64,000 nucleotides of DNA from Flavonifractor sp. An92 (GTDB lineage: Bacteria > Bacillota > Clostridia > Oscillospirales > Oscillospiraceae), in NCBI RefSeq assembly GCF_002159175.1, contig NZ_NFGZ01000004.1, positions 122,511 through 186,510 on the forward strand, written 5' to 3'. The translations under genes were made by a program, and so were the position numbers. The stretch's first letter is position 1. The number at the start of each line of letters is the position of its first letter. The notes below the pieces were generated by a model. It was not told the origin of the DNA and made no database searches. It worked only from the letters and a program-made list of their open reading frames with translations. Of this stretch, positions 16,413 to 23,873 are shown one piece after another.

Positions 16413-16946
16413 ATGGAACTGAAGGGCAGCAAGACCGAGGCCAATCTGTGGAAGGCGTTTGCCGGCGAGAGCATGGCCCGTAACAAGTACACCTACTTTG
16501 CCAGCAAGGCCAAGAAGGAGGGCTTCGAGCAGATCGCGGCCATCTTCGAGGAGACCGCCGGCAACGAGAAGGAGCACGCCAAGCTGTGGTTCAAGGAGCT
16601 GGGCGGCATCGGCGACACCGCCGCCAACCTGAAGTCCGCCGCCGCCGGCGAGAACGAGGAATGGACCCAGATGTACAAGGAGATGGCCGAGACCGCCAAG
16701 GAAGAGGGCTTCACCCGTCTGGCCTTCCTGTTTGAGGGCGTGGGCAAGATCGAGAAGGAGCACGAGGAGCGCTATCTGACCCTGCTGAAGAACCTGGAGG
16801 AGGGTCAGGTGTTCCAGAAGGGCGACGTCTATGTGTGGAAGTGCCGCAACTGCGGCCACCTGCACGTGGGCAAGGAGGCCCCTCAGGTCTGCCCCGTGTG
16901 CGCCCATCCCCAGGCCTACTTTGAGCTGCAGGCCAAGAACTACTAA
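16413..16946 (+). CDS. rbr: Rubrerythrin (NADH-peroxidase type)
   Basis: 177 residues. The N-terminal four-helix ferritin-like domain carries the di-iron ligand motifs ([18 protein letters not shown] and the second EKEHEERY). The C-terminal rubredoxin-like domain has CRNCG and CPVC. It detoxifies hydrogen peroxide in the cytoplasm of anaerobes. AAAGGAG lies before ATG 16413, and a terminator follows at 16955, closing the oxygen-defence unit. Confidence 0.95.
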   Translation: MELKGSKTEANLWKAFAGESMARNKYTYFASKAKKEGFEQIAAIFEETAGNEKEHAKLWFKELGGIGDTAANLKSAAAGENEEWTQMYKEMAETAKEEGFTRLAFLFEGVGKIEKEHEERYLTLLKNLEEGQVFQKGDVYVWKCRNCGHLHVGKEAPQVCPVCAHPQAYFELQAKNY

Positions 16947-16954
16947 GAAACTGG

Positions 16955-16988
16955 AAAACGGCCGGAGCCATATGGCTCCGGCCGTTTT
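16955..16988 (+). terminator. Terminator of the fur-sor-rbr unit
   Basis: AAAACGGCCGGAGCC paired with GGCTCCGGCCGTTTT around a short centre; near-perfect and able to work both ways. Confidence 0.9.
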
Positions 16989-17148
16989 CGGTCGAGAGAG
17001 GGATTCACAGATCGGCGCGGCATGAGCGAGAGCTCCGGCCGGGGCCGGCCCCAACGGCTCCGGCAGAGCGGCCGCGCGAATAAACCGCAGGGCGGCTTAT
17101 TCCGGAGATGGATAGGAATGGTTTTCCAAAAGTATTTGGTCATCGGAA
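16989..17148. other. Short noncoding stretch with nothing assignable
   Basis: Between the rbr terminator and a hairpin. It has a CCGGCCGGGGCCGGCC-type self-complementary patch near 17036-17052 but no ribosome-site-plus-ORF combination, promoter or repeat that I can support. Confidence 0.5.
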
Positions 17149-17149
17149 G

Positions 17150-17172
17150 AGACGGCCGCTCAGCGGCCGTCT
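17150..17172 (-). terminator. Weak hairpin terminator downstream of the MobA/ModE-like gene
   Basis: GACGGCCGCT and AGCGGCCGTC form a perfect 10-bp stem around a single base; the following T-rich tract is weak on either strand. Confidence 0.5.
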
Positions 17173-17222
17173 GTTCTGTTAGAATCATTGTTCTACATTA
17201 TAGTATACCTGTCCCGGATTTG

Positions 17223-18089
17223 TCAAACGCTTCTTTCGCCGCCGAAGATGGCCCGGAAGCGGGAGCGGGCAAAGGCCTGGCACTCCTCCTCCAGGCGGCG
17301 GTACTTCTCCAGCAGGTCCAGCCCAAAGGGAGAGATGCGGGCGGAGCCGCCGTGCTTGCCGCCCTGACAGCGGAGCACCACCGCTTCGCCCAGTTCCTCC
17401 TCCAATACGGAGATCATCTTCCAGGCCTTGCTGTACGACAGGCCCATCTGCTGGCTGGCCATGCGCACCGACTCGGTGGCATCGATGAGGGAGAGGAGCT
17501 GTGCCACACCGGGCCCCAGGAAGGGCCGTTCACCGCACAGGCGCAGTTTGACCGTGGGGCGGATGGCCTCCTCCCGGCGCAGATCCCGCAGCAGAGGCCA
17601 CTTCCCCTCGGCCAGGGACTCCCGCAGGCTCCCTGCGTCATCGATGTTCAGGGTTTCGGCGGGCAGGGTGCCGGAGAGCAGACCAGACTCTGCTGCTTCG
17701 GCCAGACGCTGGGCGGGGAGGAGCAGGGGCCAGCCGTCTACCTCCCGGCAGCGGGGGCGCACCAGGGGAAGGCCGCAATTCAGCAGGATCCCCATCGTAT
17801 CGGTGGAGACGAAGGGCACATCAGAGGGGGCAAGGAGCAGACGATCACATCGGGAAACAAGAAAATCCACGGCGTCGGCCCGGCCCTGGGCGTGGTCCGG
17901 GAGACACAGCACGCCCCAGTGGGCCATGCGCTTCTCCTGTTCCTCCAGAGAGGCAAGGGGGGTCAGCAGCACGATGGGGCCCACACCCACGCACTGCAGG
18001 GTGCGGACCAGGCGCTGAGCGGGGGAGAGGGGCGCGGAGGCGTCCAGAGCCGCCGTACCGGTCTCCACGAGAATGGCGCCAGTCTTCAT
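17223..18089 (-). CDS. MobA-like nucleotidyltransferase domain fused to ModE-type HTH
   Basis: 288 residues. The N-terminal 190 resemble a MobA-like NTP transferase (DVPFVSTDT as the metal-aspartate motif, DGWPLLLPAQ as the substrate loop), but the first loop reads ILVETGTAALDAS where active enzymes have a Gly-rich LAGG/RMG/K loop, so activity is doubtful. The last 100 residues match the ModE N-terminal winged helix: GPGVAQLLSLIDATESVRMA, LSYSKAWKMI and QGGKHGGSARIS. Probably a regulator that senses a molybdenum-cofactor-related ligand. Start ATG 18089 with GGAGGG upstream. No molybdenum genes lie nearby. Confidence 0.72.
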   Translation of the reverse strand: MKTGAILVETGTAALDASAPLSPAQRLVRTLQCVGVGPIVLLTPLASLEEQEKRMAHWGVLCLPDHAQGRADAVDFLVSRCDRLLLAPSDVPFVSTDTMGILLNCGLPLVRPRCREVDGWPLLLPAQRLAEAAESGLLSGTLPAETLNIDDAGSLRESLAEGKWPLLRDLRREEAIRPTVKLRLCGERPFLGPGVAQLLSLIDATESVRMASQQMGLSYSKAWKMISVLEEELGEAVVLRCQGGKHGGSARISPFGLDLLEKYRRLEEECQAFARSRFRAIFGGERSV

Positions 18090-18114
18090 GAGATCCCTCC
18101 TGTCTTTTTTGATG

Positions 18115-18143
18115 ATTATACCGTGCCGCCCCGGAAAACACAA
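18115..18143 (-). promoter_or_regulatory. Promoter of the MobA/ModE-like gene
   Basis: On the minus strand: TTGTGT (18143-18138), 17 bases, TATAAT (18120-18115). It touches the terminator of the upstream transporter gene. Confidence 0.7.
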
Positions 18144-18173
18144 GAGGCCGGACCCCGATGGGTCCGGCCTCTT
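18142..18173 (-). terminator. Terminator after the Na/Pi transporter gene
   Basis: AAGAGGCCGGACCC paired with GGGTCCGGCCTCTT; T-rich on the minus-strand side. Confidence 0.82.
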
Positions 18174-18182
18174 CGGCGTTCT

Positions 18183-19802
18183 TTACTTGTTCAGAGCCTC
18201 GGCGATGTTGAGGGTGTGGTCCAGCAGACGCTCGATGTCGGTGAGGATCTCGCTGTACAGGATGCTGACCTCCGGATCGGTGTGGCCATGCTTCATCCGC
18301 TCGATCTGAGCGGCGCGGTACTGGCGGTTCTTCTCGTCGCTGTCCACTTCCAGCAGGGAGACGGTGTCCTGGGTGCGCTGGCGGTGGGAGGGCTTGTCGT
18401 CCTCGAAGTCAATGGCCATCAGCGCGTGGGTGGCCAGGGTGCGCAGGTTGAGCAGCTCCTTGGTGGTGTCCTCGTCCAGCTTCAGGTGGCGCTTCTCCAG
18501 GGGGAGGAGGTACTCGGCCATATTCATGGCGTGGTCACCGATGCGCTCGATGTTGCCGCAGATGATGAGCATGCGGCTGAAGCGGTCGGAGTCAGCGGGG
18601 GCCATCTCATGGGTGGACAGGCGACCCACGCAGCGGGTGATCTCGGCGTTGTAGAGGTCGATCTCCTCCTCCTGCTCGGCCACGCGCTTGAATTTCTCCT
18701 CGTTACGGTCCAGCAGGGCGTCAAAGGACAGCTCCACATTCTCCCGGGCCAGAGCGAACATGGCGGTGAGCTGCTTGTGCAGCTCCTGCAGGGCGATGGC
18801 GGTGGAGCCCATGCCGTGCTCGTCCACCAGGGACAGGGAAAAGACGCCCTCTCCCTGGGGCTGGGGACGGTCGGGGAGGATGCGGCAGGCCACATTGGCC
18901 AGCACGCCGCCCAGAGGCAGCAGGATCAGGGTGGTCACCACATTGAAGATGATGTGGGTGGTGGCGATCTGCGCGTCCACCGCGCCGGGCAGCGCGTTCT
19001 GGATGACCGACACGAAGGGGGTGAGCAGGCAGATGGTCGTAAAGATGCAGGTGCCAATGACGTTGAACATCAGATGGATGAGAGTGGCCCGCTTGGCGTT
19101 GCGGTTGGCGCCCAGAGAGGCCAGGAAGGCGGTGATGCAGGTGCCGATGTTCTGGCCGAAGAGGACGAACACGGCATTGTCCAGGCCGACCACGCCGCTG
19201 ATCGCCAGGGCCTGGAGGATGCCGATGCTGGCGGAAGAGCTCTGCACCAGGGCGGTGAAGAGCGTGCCGGCCAGAATGCCCAGCAGGGGGTTGGAGAACT
19301 TGGTGAGCAGCTGCACAAAGGGCTCATAATCCCGCAGGGGGGCCATGGAGGAGCTCATCAGGTCCATGCCGATGAACAGGATGCCCAGGCCGGCCACGAT
19401 CTGGCCGATACAGTTGGCCTTCTGGTTCTTGATCATGGTGGCCATGATGACGCCCACGAAGGCGATAAGGGGGGCGATGAGGCCGATGTCCAGTGCGATG
19501 AGCAGGCCGGTGACGGTGGTACCGATGTTGGCGCCCATGATGACGCCCACCGCCTGCTGCAGGGTCATGAGCTCGGCGTTGACGAAGCCCACGACCATGA
19601 CGGTGGTGGCAGAGGAGCTCTGGATCACAGCGGTGATTCCGGCGCCCACCAGCATACCCAGCAGGCGATTGGAGGTGAGACGCTCCAGGATGGATTTCAG
19701 CCGGTCGCCGGCCGCTACCTCCAGACCCGTGCTCATCAAGGTCATTCCGTAGAGGAAGAGTGCGAGGCCGCCGAAGAGCATGAATATGTCTTCCAGTTGC
19801 AT
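18183..19802 (-). CDS. Na+/phosphate cotransporter with PhoU-like C-terminus (NptA/YjbB type)
   Basis: 539 residues. The membrane half has the inverted-repeat QSSS motifs of the PNaS family (residues 61-64 and near 188) and GANIGTTVTG. The cytoplasmic C-terminal 190 residues are PhoU-like helices with long charged coiled coils. Members move inorganic phosphate with Na+, in bacteria often outward. ATG 19802 follows AGAAGGAG. Upstream lie a good promoter and three 11-base-spaced repeats resembling a Pho box, which fits a phosphate role. Direction of transport is not readable from sequence. Confidence 0.88.
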   Translation of the reverse strand: MQLEDIFMLFGGLALFLYGMTLMSTGLEVAAGDRLKSILERLTSNRLLGMLVGAGITAVIQSSSATTVMVVGFVNAELMTLQQAVGVIMGANIGTTVTGLLIALDIGLIAPLIAFVGVIMATMIKNQKANCIGQIVAGLGILFIGMDLMSSSMAPLRDYEPFVQLLTKFSNPLLGILAGTLFTALVQSSSASIGILQALAISGVVGLDNAVFVLFGQNIGTCITAFLASLGANRNAKRATLIHLMFNVIGTCIFTTICLLTPFVSVIQNALPGAVDAQIATTHIIFNVVTTLILLPLGGVLANVACRILPDRPQPQGEGVFSLSLVDEHGMGSTAIALQELHKQLTAMFALARENVELSFDALLDRNEEKFKRVAEQEEEIDLYNAEITRCVGRLSTHEMAPADSDRFSRMLIICGNIERIGDHAMNMAEYLLPLEKRHLKLDEDTTKELLNLRTLATHALMAIDFEDDKPSHRQRTQDTVSLLEVDSDEKNRQYRAAQIERMKHGHTDPEVSILYSEILTDIERLLDHTLNIAEALNK

Positions 19803-19874
19803 GTCCGAAGTTCTCCTTCTCTCTTGCGGTAAAGTTTTACCGCGATTTTATGAAGTTTTTACATCACGCCTGCT

Positions 19875-19903
19875 ATTATGCCAAAATCCCCCCGGGCATG
19901 CAA
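19875..19903 (-). promoter_or_regulatory. Promoter of the Na/Pi transporter gene
   Basis: Minus strand: TTGCAT (19903-19898), 17 bases, CATAAT (19880-19875). Distance to the start codon is about 70 bases. Confidence 0.65.
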
Positions 19904-19920
19904 GAGAAAAATCAAAAGCC

Positions 19921-19949
19921 TTACACAGTTTTTACAGAAACTTTACACA
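19921..19949 (-). promoter_or_regulatory. Candidate Pho box: three 11-bp-spaced repeats
   Basis: On the plus strand TTACACA, TTACAGA and TTACACA begin at 19921, 19932 and 19943, exactly 11 bases apart (minus strand TGTGTAA/TCTGTAA). This is the half-site length and spacing of PhoB/PhoP boxes. It lies 17 bases upstream of the -35 element and overlaps the last codons of trmB. Confidence 0.5.
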
Positions 19950-20650
19950 GGATCTTCGGCATTTTCACGGGGCCGGTCCAGAGGGTCGATCCAGTCTTTC
20001 AGTTCTGCCGGAAGAGGTCCCACGGTGGCCACACAGCGGTTGATGGGGGTGCCCAGATTATGGAACTTCTCCTCGTAGTCGGTCATGACCCCCTGGATGC
20101 CGTGCTCGTGCAAGTTTCGCGTCACCTCAGAGAGGGTATAGCCCGCCTTGGGGAACTGGAAGAGGGACCACTCGTAGAGATCGTGGTTGTCGGTCTTGAA
20201 GTGGATCTGGCCGCCCTCCCGGAGGACCAGGCGGTAGCGCATGAGGAAGTCGGTGTGGGTGAGGCGGCGCTTGGCGTGGCGGTTGGAGGGCCAGGGATCG
20301 CTGAAGTTGAGATAGATGCGGTCCACCTCGCCGGGGGCGAAGTAGTCCCGCAGTCGGGCGGCGTCGGCGTCGATGAAAAAGACGTTGGTCAGCTCCAACT
20401 GCCGGGCCCGCTCCATGGCGATGACCATGGCGTCGGCCACACGCTCCACCGCCACGAAGAGGGTGGAGGGGTGGAGGCGGGCGGTCTCCACGGTGAAGCG
20501 GCCCTTGCCGCAGCCGATCTCCAGGTGGAGGCCGTCGGCGTCGGGCTTGAGCTCCCGCCAGCGGCCCTTCCAGGCCTCGGGCTCCCGGATGAGCAGCTCC
20601 TCGCAGCGCTCCATGCGCACGTCCAGGTTGGGCTTTTTTCTCATTCGCAT
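19943..20650 (-). CDS. trmB: tRNA (guanine46-N7)-methyltransferase
   Basis: SAM-dependent enzyme that makes m7G46 in the tRNA variable loop. The 235 residues show the SAM loop LEIGCGKGRF near residue 43, VAVERVADA, the family signature FSDPWPSNRHAKRRL near 116, and TDNHDLYEWS. Start ATG 20650, with GGGAGG 10 bases upstream. It is followed by the tRNA genes' shared bidirectional hairpin on its upstream side and overlaps the candidate Pho box at its 3' end. Confidence 0.95.
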   Translation of the reverse strand: MRMRKKPNLDVRMERCEELLIREPEAWKGRWRELKPDADGLHLEIGCGKGRFTVETARLHPSTLFVAVERVADAMVIAMERARQLELTNVFFIDADAARLRDYFAPGEVDRIYLNFSDPWPSNRHAKRRLTHTDFLMRYRLVLREGGQIHFKTDNHDLYEWSLFQFPKAGYTLSEVTRNLHEHGIQGVMTDYEEKFHNLGTPINRCVATVGPLPAELKDWIDPLDRPRENAEDPV

Positions 20651-20686
20651 GTGAGGTCATCCTCCCTTAGCATTTCGGGTAATGAT

Positions 20687-20724
20687 AAAAATAACCACAC
20701 CCGAAAGGGGTGTGGTTATTTTTT
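20687..20724 (-). terminator. Terminator after tRNA-Leu
   Basis: AAATAACCACACCC and GGGTGTGGTTATTT around GAAAG, with T runs on both sides. It separates the tRNA transcript from trmB. Confidence 0.9.
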
Positions 20725-20728
20725 GTGG

Positions 20729-20813
20729 TGCGCGAGGCGGGACTTGAACCCGCACGTGCGTAATGCACACTAGAACCTGAATCTAGCGAGTCTGCCAATT
20801 CCACCACTCGCGC
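20729..20813 (-). tRNA. tRNA-Leu (anticodon CAG)
   Basis: 85 nt, class II. On the minus strand the acceptor arms GCGCGAG and CTCGCGC pair perfectly, with discriminator A at 20729. The anticodon loop TTCAGGT gives CAG, a long variable arm (TGTGCATTACGCACG region) follows, and the T arm contains GGTTCAAGTCC. CCA is not encoded. Confidence 0.95.
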
Positions 20814-20819
20814 ATATGG

Positions 20820-20893
20820 TCCGGGTGACAGGACTTGAACCTGCGGTCTCGTGGTCCCAAACCACGCGCGATACCAAACTTCGCTACACCCGG
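20820..20893 (-). tRNA. tRNA-Pro (anticodon TGG)
   Basis: 74 nt. Minus-strand acceptor CCGGGTG/CACCCGG, discriminator A at 20820, anticodon stem CGTGG/CCACG with loop TTTGGGA, T arm with GGTTCAAGTCC. Only 6 bases separate it from tRNA-Leu, so they share one transcript. Confidence 0.95.
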
Positions 20894-20937
20894 ATCAGTT
20901 CTGTCAACCGCAGCAGCTCACCGCTGCAACGTTGACT

Positions 20938-20966
20938 ATTATAGCGTATGTCTCCGGAAAATGCAA
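20938..20966 (-). promoter_or_regulatory. Promoter of the tRNA-Pro/tRNA-Leu transcript
   Basis: Minus strand TTGCAT (20966-20961), 17 bases, TATAAT (20943-20938). Confidence 0.85.
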
Positions 20967-21029
20967 GAGGAAATTTCAAAAAAACGCAAAAAATTTTTCG
21001 AAAAGATTGGGATAAACTGAAACTTATAG

Positions 21030-21058
21030 TTGCTTAAATAAACTCAATAGTATATAAT
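21030..21058 (+). promoter_or_regulatory. Promoter of the SDR gene
   Basis: TTGCTT at 21030, 17 bases, TATAAT at 21053, in an AT-rich intergenic patch 31 bases before the ATG. Confidence 0.8.
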
Positions 21059-21089
21059 ATAGCTGACCAATCTAAAGGAGGGGAAGCTC

Positions 21090-21917
21090 ATGTACGTATT
21101 TGAAAACCGCTTTGCCGGAAAGACCATGCTTATCACCGGCGGAACGTCCGGCATCGGCAAGGCCGCCTGCCTGCGGGCCGCGGCCGAGGGCGCCTTTGTG
21201 GTGGTCGTGGGACGCAATGCCGAGCGGGGACAGGCCGTGGTGGACGAGATCGTCCAGAAGGGCGGCAAGGCGATTTTCCTGGCCGCCGACGTGACCAGGG
21301 AAGAGGCGGTCCAGGCGCTCTTTGCCGAGATCGACGCCAAGGTGGGCCCCCTGGATATTGCCATCAACAACGCCGGCGTGGTGGGCCACGGCGAGCGCAT
21401 CGACGAGATGCCCACCGAGGAGTGGAACCGGGTCATCAACACCAACCTCAACGGCATTTTCTTCTGCTGCCGGGAGGAGGCCAAGCGCATGATCGCCCGG
21501 GGCCAGGGCGGCGCCATCGTGAACGTGGGCTCGGTGACCGGCCTGACCGGCTTCTACCGCTCCAGCGCCTATGTGACCTCCAAGCACGCGGTCAACGGCC
21601 TGACCAAGGCCATGGCCAACGATCTGGCTCCCTTCAACATCCGGGTCAACTCGGTGAACCCGGCCAACACTGCCACGCCCCTCACCGCTGCCTCCGCCCA
21701 GGAGATCCAGCAGAAGATCCAGGCGGCCATGGCCGCGGGCAAGAGCCTGGAGGAGGCCAAGGCCGAGACCATGATCGGCGGCAAGACCACCGCTCTGCTC
21801 AAGCGCAGCTCCACCCCGGAGGAGCAGGTGGGCGCCATCCTCTATCTGGCCTCCGACGATGCCGGATATGTCACCGGCGTGCCCTTCGCCACCGACGGCG
21901 GCTGGACCGCTTATTAA
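21090..21917 (+). CDS. Short-chain dehydrogenase/reductase, substrate unknown
   Basis: 275 residues, classical SDR: NAD(P)-binding TGGTSGIG at 16-23, NNAG near 91, catalytic Ser in VGSVTG, and Y161xxxK165 (YVTSK). Arg-rich VVGRN after the second strand hints at NADP preference. An insertion of about 30 residues (AQEIQQKIQAAMAAG...) precedes the final strand. AAGGAGGGG lies before ATG 21090. Monocistronic, with its own promoter and terminator, so context does not suggest a substrate. Confidence 0.88.
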   Translation: MYVFENRFAGKTMLITGGTSGIGKAACLRAAAEGAFVVVVGRNAERGQAVVDEIVQKGGKAIFLAADVTREEAVQALFAEIDAKVGPLDIAINNAGVVGHGERIDEMPTEEWNRVINTNLNGIFFCCREEAKRMIARGQGGAIVNVGSVTGLTGFYRSSAYVTSKHAVNGLTKAMANDLAPFNIRVNSVNPANTATPLTAASAQEIQQKIQAAMAAGKSLEEAKAETMIGGKTTALLKRSSTPEEQVGAILYLASDDAGYVTGVPFATDGGWTAY

Positions 21918-21936
21918 ACGATTCTATGAAAACAAA

Positions 21937-21980
21937 AAGCAGCCCCGGAGCTTCTTTGGAGTTCCGGGACTGCTTTATTT
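21937..21980 (+). terminator. Terminator of the SDR gene
   Basis: AAGCAG-CCCGGAGC and the matching GAGTTCCGGGACTGCTT close a long imperfect stem, followed by TTATTT. Repeat copy B begins at the next base. Confidence 0.75.
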
Positions 21981-22375
21981 CCGGGAAGCCCGGAACAGTT
22001 GCGCTCGCCGCGCAGGCGTCCTGCCCGGACAGGGCACCGCTTTCTTTGCAAAGAAAGCGGTGGGAAAGAAAGCCCAGAGGGGGGATACCCCCCTCTGGAC
22101 TCCCCCAAAACGCATCCCGGCTTTCATTCGGCTGCGGCGGTATTTCCAAAGCATGGCGTGGCCAATTCCGGGCTTTCCGCCTATCCGGAAAGCGTTGTAC
22201 CCTGGCAATCGGGGCGGCCCCATAAAAGGCCGCCCTTTTGGAGGGGAGTGGAGAGGGGAACGAGAAGTTCCCCTCTCCGCCTTTTCTTTTCCCCATTTCT
22301 TTTCCGCGAAAAGAAATGGGGCTCCCGCCGAGTAGGCGGTCCGCGCGGCGAGCGCAACCCCTCCGGGGTCCCCGG
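21981..22375. repeat. Structured inverted-repeat element, copy B (complete)
   Basis: 395 bp between the convergent terminators of the SDR gene and rplT. The left end (CCGGGAAGCCCGGAACAG then TTGCGCTCGCCGCGC) recurs inverted at the right end, giving imperfect terminal repeats of about 55-60 bp. Internal hairpins are as in copy A. Several stems differ from copy A by paired changes that keep base pairing. No target-site duplication is evident, and there is no transposase or credible ORF. Confidence 0.87.
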
Positions 22376-22388
22376 TCACGGAACGCGC

Positions 22389-22420
22389 AAAAAAACCGGG
22401 ACCTCTTACGAAGTCCCGGT
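22389..22420 (-). terminator. Terminator of the infC-rpmI-rplT operon
   Basis: Minus strand: ACCGGGAC / GTCCCGGT stem with a 9-base loop followed by T7. Confidence 0.9.
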
Positions 22421-22437
22421 CATTTTGGCGAAAAGAC

Positions 22438-22794
22438 TTAGGCCAGCTTGCTCTTGGCCAGCTCGGTCAGCTGGGTGAAGGCGGCCTTGTCGTGGATGGC
22501 CAGCTCGGAGAGCATCTTGCGGTTGATCTCCACACCGGCCTTCTTCAGGCCGTTCATGAAGGTGGAGTAGTTCATGCCGTTCTGCTTGCAGCCGGCGGAG
22601 ATGCGGGCGATCCAGAGCTGACGGAAGTCGCGCTTCTTCAGGCGGCGACCGGTGTAGGCGTACACCAGGGACTTCATGACCTGCTCCTTGGCCATCTTGA
22701 AGTGCTTGCTCTTAGCGCCAAAGTAGCCCTTAGCCAGCTTGAGGGTCTTATTTCTTCTCTTGCGCGTCATCATCGCGCCTTTGACTCTAGCCAT
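22438..22794 (-). CDS. rplT: 50S ribosomal protein L20
   Basis: 118 residues, full length, very basic N-terminus ([12 protein letters not shown]) and the conserved [18 protein letters not shown]. Assembles the 50S subunit, and in Bacillus represses this operon by binding its leader. The third gene of the infC operon, 37 bases after rpmI. Confidence 0.98.
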   Translation of the reverse strand: MARVKGAMMTRKRRNKTLKLAKGYFGAKSKHFKMAKEQVMKSLVYAYTGRRLKKRDFRQLWIARISAGCKQNGMNYSTFMNGLKKAGVEINRKMLSELAIHDKAAFTQLTELAKSKLA

Positions 22795-22831
22795 TGTCGG
22801 TTAGCCTCCTATATCAATGAGTAAATGATTC

Positions 22832-23035
22832 TTATTTGTAGGGGATCATGCGCTTGATGGCGGGCTCGTTGGTCTTATCCGCATAAGCGCCGGCGCGGAG
22901 GCCTCTCTTCAGCTTGGTGGTCTTGCCGTGACCGTTGAGCAGGTGACGCTTGTTGGCGTGGGCGCGCTTGACCTTGCCGGTCTTGGTGAGGTCGAATCTC
23001 TTCTTCGCGCCGCTGTGGGTTTTCAGCTTAGGCAT
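22832..23035 (-). CDS. rpmI: 50S ribosomal protein L35
   Basis: 67 residues, normal length. [17 protein letters not shown] and the [19 protein letters not shown] centre are typical. AAAGGAG before the ATG. Lies between infC and rplT. Confidence 0.98.
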   Translation of the reverse strand: MPKLKTHSGAKKRFDLTKTGKVKRAHANKRHLLNGHGKTTKLKRGLRAGAYADKTNEPAIKRMIPYK

Positions 23036-23077
23036 GGTGGTGATCTCCTTTACTGTTTCATAGTGGGCCGCAGGAGC

Positions 23078-23608
23078 TTACTTCTTGGTCTCCTTGGCGG
23101 TCTTGGGGGAGAGGAAGATGGACATGTGACGGCCGTCCAGCTTGGGCTCCTTATCCAACGTGGCGACCTCGCCGCAATCCTCCGCGAACTTGACCAGGAG
23201 GTTCCGGCCGATGTCGGTGTGGGCCATTTCGCGGCCGCGGAAGCGGACGGTGACCTTGACCCGGTTGCCCTCGCCCAGGAACTTCTGGGCGTTGCGCAGC
23301 TTGACGTTGAAATCGTTCACGTCGATGCTGGGCGACATGCGGACTTCCTTGATCTCCACGACGCGCTGGTTCTTCTTGGCTTCCTTCTCCCGCTTGGTCT
23401 GCTCGAACTTGTACTTGCCGTAGTCCATGAGCTTGCAGACCGGGGGGACGGCGGTGGGCGAGATCTTTACCAGATCCAGATCGGCCTCCATGGCCTTCTC
23501 CAGCGCCTCCCGGGCAGACATGATGCCCAGCTGCTCGCCGGTGGCGGAAACCAGGCGAACTTCCTTGTCGCGGATCTCTTCGTTGATTTGATGACCCTTG
23601 TTGCTGAT
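23078..23608 (-). CDS. infC: Translation initiation factor IF-3, AUC start
   Basis: 176 residues if translation starts at the ATC codon at 23608-23606. The product then begins with the universal ISNKGHQINEEIRDKEV block; the first in-frame ATG (23521) would remove 29 conserved residues. GGGAGG lies 9 bases before ATC, and no ATG, GTG or TTG occurs in frame between it and the preceding stop. Both the N and C domains (YGKYKFEQ, MSPSIDVNDF) are present. Non-AUG starts in infC let IF-3 level control its own synthesis. Confidence 0.93.
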   Translation of the reverse strand: MSNKGHQINEEIRDKEVRLVSATGEQLGIMSAREALEKAMEADLDLVKISPTAVPPVCKLMDYGKYKFEQTKREKEAKKNQRVVEIKEVRMSPSIDVNDFNVKLRNAQKFLGEGNRVKVTVRFRGREMAHTDIGRNLLVKFAEDCGEVATLDKEPKLDGRHMSIFLSPKTAKETKK

Positions 23609-23641
23609 ACGACAGCACCTCCCATTCTCGGTAAATCAAAC

Positions 23642-23670
23642 AAAAAAGCGGCTACCAGTCCGGTACCCGC
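23642..23670 (-). terminator. Attenuator in the infC leader
   Basis: Minus strand: GCGG-TACC pairs with GGTA-CCGC around GGACT, followed by T6, only 34 bases before the infC start. A second stem CCACCGG/CCGGCGG at about 23684-23703 precedes it. The arrangement matches transcription attenuation of infC-rpmI-rplT by L20 in Firmicutes. Confidence 0.7.
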
Positions 23671-23778
23671 ATCGCATGAAAACCCACCGGCAAAGACCGG
23701 CGGAGTTCAAACCATGTGAACCTCTTCGCGTGTGCTGGAGGTGAGGACGGGGACCGTTCTGCTTTATTGTGCTCAATC

Positions 23779-23807
23779 AGTATAACAGCCGCTGTACACG
23801 ATGTCAA
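23779..23807 (-). promoter_or_regulatory. Promoter of the infC operon
   Basis: Minus strand TTGACA (23807-23802), 17 bases, TATACT (23784-23779). The leader would be about 165 nt. Confidence 0.88.
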
Positions 23808-23832
23808 GAGAAAATTTCACATCAAAGCGCAC

Positions 23833-23871
23833 AAAAACCCCCGGATACCGATGCGGATACCCGGGGATTTT
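23833..23871 (-). terminator. Terminator after the membrane protein gene
   Basis: Minus strand: CCCCGGGTATCCG pairs with CGGTATCCGGGGG, followed by T5. Confidence 0.88.
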
Positions 23872-23873
23872 CG

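Noticed and set aside
17022..19832. A 936-codon open frame on the plus strand
   Set aside because: Antisense to the MobA/ModE-like and Na/Pi genes, which have clear motifs and ribosome sites.
14639..22380. Target-site duplications flanking the repeat elements, as in a classical MITE
   Set aside because: Flanks of copy B show no matching short repeat, and copy A's right end is diverged, so insertion by transposition is not proven.
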